A stretch of 40,935 nucleotides of DNA, taken from assembly GCF_001984095.1 (NCBI RefSeq), contig NZ_LYVQ01000028.1, positions 1-40,935 on the forward strand, given 5' to 3'. A program made the translations under genes and the position numbers. This document shows positions 38,065 through 40,935 of this stretch, one piece after another (position 1 is the first letter of the stretch; the number at the start of each line of letters is the position of its first letter). This DNA is from Pelomonas sp. KK5. GTDB lineage: Bacteria; Pseudomonadota; Gammaproteobacteria; Burkholderiales; Burkholderiaceae_C. Below the pieces are notes generated by a model, which saw only the letters and a program-made list of their open reading frames with translations, did not search any database and had not been told where the DNA came from.

Positions 38065-40446
38065 TCAGATGAACATCCGCACCCCCGGCTTCATCTTCGG
38101 CGTGAAGTGCTTCAGGGGCTGGCGGCCCTGCAGGTGCTCGATGAAGTAGTCCCAGGTCCGCTTGTGGAAGTAGGCCTCGGCCGAGAAGCCGTGGTTGCGG
38201 CCCGGCAGCATCAGCAGGTCGAAGCTCTTGCCCGCGGCGATCAAGGCATTGGCGAAGTGGAAGAGGCCGGCGGGCTGGATGTTCTCGTCCAGGTCGCCGC
38301 CCGCCAGCAGCAACTGGCCCGCCAGCCGCCCGGCCATGCGGCTCGGCGACATGGCCTGGTGCTTGGGCGCCACCTCGTCCGGCCGGGTCTTCACGAAACG
38401 GTCCGCCTCGTAGGCGGGCCGGCCGAAGTAGTTCTCCAGGCCGGCATAGGCCCAGGCCACGTCGTACATGCCGGCCGAAGACACGCCCACCTTGTAGAAG
38501 TCGGGCTCCAGCAAGAGCGCCGCGGCCGTGCCGTAGCCGCCGAAGGAATGGCCGCGCACGCCGACGCGGGACAGGTCCATCCAGGGCCGGCTCGCCGCCG
38601 CGCCTTCCAGCGCCGCCCGGTGGTGCGCGGTGCCCCAGCGGTCGGCCTGGCCGTAGGTCATGTCGTGGAAGGCCTTGGAGCGCGACGGCGTGCCGGGCCC
38701 GTCCAGCACCGCCACGATGAAGCCCAGGTCCGCCAGCGTGTTCATGCCGTAGAGGAAGGAGCCGTTGATCCCGTCGAGGAAGGTGCGCGGCTGGGCGACG
38801 ATCTGCGGGCCGCCGTAGATGTGTTCGATGACCGGATAGCTGCGCTGCGGATCGAAGTCGCGCGGCTTGACGAGCACACCGTAGAGCTCGGTGACGCCGT
38901 CCGCGGCCTTCGCGGAGAAGATCTCCGGCGGGCGCCAGCCGGCGGCTTCCAGCGCGGACGCATCGGTGCGCGCGATCTCGCGGATCGCCCGGCCGTCCTC
39001 GGCATCGCGCACGATGAAGCGGGCCGGCAGGTCGACCCGCGTGACCGTATCGAGGAAATAGCGCGCGGAGGGCGAGATCGGCCTCAGGCCGGCGGGGCGG
39101 TTCAGCGAGCGCACGACCGCGGGCGTCGGCTCGCCGCTGAAGCCGTGGTCGGCATCGTCCGACGTCAGCAGCGTGAGGCCGGCGTTGGGGCCGCCGCTGC
39201 CATCGAGGTCCACGCGGTAGAGATGGCGGTAGTACGGGTGACGTCCGGGCTCGCGGCCGCCGGCGGTGAAGAACACGCGGTCCTCGGTCATCCCGATGAT
39301 GTCGTTGACCGCCCATGCGCCCTCGGTGAGCGCGCGCACGGCGCCGGTCCGCAGGTCCAGCAGGTACAGGTGCCCCCAGCCCGATCGCTCCGAGAACCAG
39401 ATCGCCTCGCGCCCGTTGGCGCGCATGCGCACATTGGCCCGGTTGTAGAGATAGCTGTTGAAGTCGAAGAAGCTGTCCACCACCTCCTGGTGGATCACCC
39501 GCGCCGCGCCGCTGGCCAGCTCGATCTCGACGAAGGCCGCGCGCCGCGCGTCGAAGCTCGTGGCCACCGTGTGGGCATGGCGGCCATCGGCGCTCCACCA
39601 CAGCGCGCCGACATCCGGGCGCAGCTTCAGGCCGTCGGTCAGCGGGCCGATCGGCGTGCGCGCGCCGCTGTGGCTGTCGATCAGCGCGAAGGCGTGCGGC
39701 GGCGGCGCCTCGCCGAGCATCGTGTGGCGGATCAGGTGCAGCTTGGGCCGCACCGAGCCGTCCGCGGGCACGTATTCCACATACGGATAGGGCTCGACGC
39801 CGCGCTCGTCGGCCCGCTCGGCGAGGATCAGCCGCCCATCGTCCGACCAGTGCAGGCCGGTCGGTAGCGGCGGGACCTGGCCGCGGTTCTCGGCCACGCG
39901 GCGCATGTTGAAGTCCGGGCCGTGGCCCCAGGCGAAATGGGCCTCGCCGTCGGTGGTCAGCGCGCGTTCCTCGCCGGCGCTGTCGCGCACCCACAGGTTG
40001 TGCCCGCGCAGGAACAGCACGCGGCCGTCGGGCCCCGCGAGCTCGGCCGGATTGGCGCGCGGCGCCGGCGTGGCGGAAGCATCGACGGGATCGATGCGGA
40101 AGTTGCCCTTTGCCGTCGTGGCGACGAGGGCGGCACCGCCGTCCACGAACTCGAAGCTCGTGATCGGCAGCGCGGCCGCATCGGCCGGCACCTCCACCGA
40201 GCGCAGCGCCTGCGCCACGCGCTCATGGTCGAAGGCCGGCCGGCTCTCGCCGGTGGGCGCGTCGACGACGAGGAAGCGGTGGCCGCCCTGGTGCTCGTCC
40301 TTGAACCAGAAGCGGTCCTCGCGGCCGAACCAGTGCGGCACGATGTGCGCGTTCCTGACCAGGTCCAGCACATGGCCCGGCCACAGCTCGATGGCGCGGG
40401 TGTAATCGGCTTCTCTCATCGCTCCGCTGGCTGCGATCGTCGTCAC
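38065..40446 (-). CDS. Cytoplasmic S9 family peptidase (DPP IV-like)
   Basis: A 793-residue serine peptidase with a DPP IV-type N-terminal propeller (about 60-480) and C-terminal alpha/beta hydrolase. The GTG at 40446 is chosen because AGGAG lies seven bases upstream; an ATG at 40419 (MREADYTRAIELW) has only a very close GGAG. The triad is visible: Ser634 in VRGHSFGGYG, Asp in GGDLDENIQPAG and His in GRNHGFSAEAY. The nucleophile elbow is GHSFGG, not the GWSYGG typical of DPP IV. No signal peptide is seen, unlike the two S9 enzymes at 2-6 kb. It is convergent with the tRNA and follows the transketolase gene after 103 bases. Specificity is unknown. Confidence 0.88.
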   Translation of the reverse strand: MTTIAASGAMREADYTRAIELWPGHVLDLVRNAHIVPHWFGREDRFWFKDEHQGGHRFLVVDAPTGESRPAFDHERVAQALRSVEVPADAAALPITSFEFVDGGAALVATTAKGNFRIDPVDASATPAPRANPAELAGPDGRVLFLRGHNLWVRDSAGEERALTTDGEAHFAWGHGPDFNMRRVAENRGQVPPLPTGLHWSDDGRLILAERADERGVEPYPYVEYVPADGSVRPKLHLIRHTMLGEAPPPHAFALIDSHSGARTPIGPLTDGLKLRPDVGALWWSADGRHAHTVATSFDARRAAFVEIELASGAARVIHQEVVDSFFDFNSYLYNRANVRMRANGREAIWFSERSGWGHLYLLDLRTGAVRALTEGAWAVNDIIGMTEDRVFFTAGGREPGRHPYYRHLYRVDLDGSGGPNAGLTLLTSDDADHGFSGEPTPAVVRSLNRPAGLRPISPSARYFLDTVTRVDLPARFIVRDAEDGRAIREIARTDASALEAAGWRPPEIFSAKAADGVTELYGVLVKPRDFDPQRSYPVIEHIYGGPQIVAQPRTFLDGINGSFLYGMNTLADLGFIVAVLDGPGTPSRSKAFHDMTYGQADRWGTAHHRAALEGAAASRPWMDLSRVGVRGHSFGGYGTAAALLLEPDFYKVGVSSAGMYDVAWAYAGLENYFGRPAYEADRFVKTRPDEVAPKHQAMSPSRMAGRLAGQLLLAGGDLDENIQPAGLFHFANALIAAGKSFDLLMLPGRNHGFSAEAYFHKRTWDYFIEHLQGRQPLKHFTPKMKPGVRMFI

Positions 40447-40494
40447 TTCGGTGCTCCTCGGGGTCAATACCGCGCACCTTAGCCAGCTGCCACA

Positions 40495-40525
40495 GCGGGC
40501 GCTTTGGGCAAGGCCCGCAGTTTTT
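40495..40525 (+). terminator. Weak plus-strand terminator-like hairpin between transketolase and S9 genes
   Basis: GCGGGC (40495-40500) pairs with GCCCGC (40513-40518), followed by AGTTTTTAC on the plus strand. Both flanking genes are on the minus strand, where the hairpin has no U-tract, so it would act only on antisense transcription or as a simple 3' hairpin of the transketolase mRNA. Confidence 0.35.
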
Positions 40526-40549
40526 ACTCCGGATGCATCATCATGATGT

Positions 40550-40935
40550 TCATCGCGGAGCACCTCCCGCCACCACCCGCTTCACCGCCTCCACGATCGC
40601 GGCGACGGTGATCCCGAAGTGCTCGTACAGCGCCGCCACCGGCCCCGATTCGCCGAAGCTGTCGATGCCGACGACGGCGCCCTCGAGGCCGACGAGCTCG
40701 CGCCACCAGCCGGTCACGCCGGCTTCCACCGCCACGCGCGGCAGGCCTGGCGGCAGCACGGCGGCCTGCCAGGCTGCGTCCTGGCGTCGGAAGCGGAACC
40801 AGGACGGCAGCGAGACCAGGCGCACCGCGATGCCCTCGGCCGCCAGCGCCGCCTGCGCCTGCGCGGCCAGCTGCAACTCGCTGCCGGTGGCGATCAGCAC
40901 GGCGCTCGCCGCCTCGGCGTCGCGCAGCACATAAC
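40550..40935 (-). CDS. tkt: Transketolase, C-terminal part (5' end outside window)
   Basis: About 128 residues of the C-terminal domain, with the frame open to the window edge. The segment (YV)LRDAEAASAVLIATGSELQLAAQAQAALAAEGIAVRLVSLPSW matches the transketolase C-terminal domain, which has the typical YVL-x-D start and IATGSE loop, and FGESGPVAALYEHFGITVAAIVEAVKRVV is the family ending. The enzyme moves two-carbon ketol units between sugar phosphates using thiamine diphosphate; the cofactor and catalytic domains are beyond the window. 103 bases separate it from the S9 gene. Confidence 0.92.
   Translation of the reverse strand, partial: YVLRDAEAASAVLIATGSELQLAAQAQAALAAEGIAVRLVSLPSWFRFRRQDAAWQAAVLPPGLPRVAVEAGVTGWWRELVGLEGAVVGIDSFGESGPVAALYEHFGITVAAIVEAVKRVVAGGAPR

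Overview
This window is a stretch of conserved core chromosome from a high-GC betaproteobacterium. It is most likely a member of the Burkholderiales near the Rubrivivax/Leptothrix/Roseateles group. That placement is an inference from GC-rich codon use, the surE-pcm-nlpD-rpoS-rlmD order, carAB-greA-DUF4149, yhbY diverging from rlmE-ftsH-folP-glmM, and a single pstSCAB-phoU-phoBR run. I see no insertion sequence, integrase, prophage gene, CRISPR array, toxin-antitoxin pair or compositional island, and no gene set that looks like an undescribed system. The observations worth a second look are mostly regulatory.

Layout. 1-6.7 kb: the 3' part of an acyl-CoA synthetase gene, a GNAT-DUF924 fusion, two convergent exported S9 peptidases, and yaeQ coupled to the second peptidase. 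6.8-9.5 kb: an unknown periplasmic coiled-coil protein, an orphan LuxR-type response regulator and a quinone-oxidoreductase-like enzyme. 9.5-14.6 kb: surE, pcm, nlpD, rpoS, rlmD (stationary phase, protein repair, envelope and rRNA modification). 14.6-16 kb: a BI-1 membrane protein and a GlcG/HbpS protein. 16-21.5 kb: carA, carB, greA and a DUF4149 membrane protein. 21.5-27 kb: yhbY (minus strand) diverging from rlmE, ftsH, folP, glmM. 27-33.7 kb: the phosphate regulon pstS-pstC-pstA-pstB-phoU-phoB-phoR behind a clear Pho box. 33.7-37.7 kb (minus strand): a polytopic glycosyltransferase-like membrane protein, rpmE2, rho, trxA. 37.9-40.9 kb: tRNA-Pro(UGG), a third S9 peptidase and the 3' end of a transketolase gene.

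How the genes work together. PstSCAB imports phosphate, PhoU links transporter state to the PhoR kinase, and PhoB binds the Pho box upstream of pstS. A hairpin pair between pstS and pstC would allow PstS to be made in excess of the membrane parts. FtsH, the membrane AAA protease, has a good sigma-32-type promoter just upstream. Rho has its own promoter in the 3' end of trxA and a long structured leader, and its terminator is interleaved with the rpmE2 promoter on the same strand. Several genes (surE, rlmD, yhbY, rlmE) have -10-like hexamers only 4 to 9 bases before the start codon, which suggests leaderless or nearly leaderless mRNAs.

Intergenic gaps are short, all under 250 bases. The largest are the trxA-rho gap (239), the carA upstream region (198), the trxA/tRNA gap (195) and the yaeQ upstream region (158). 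Very long open frames opposite carB, ftsH, the S9 genes and rpoS are high-GC shadows and are not annotated.
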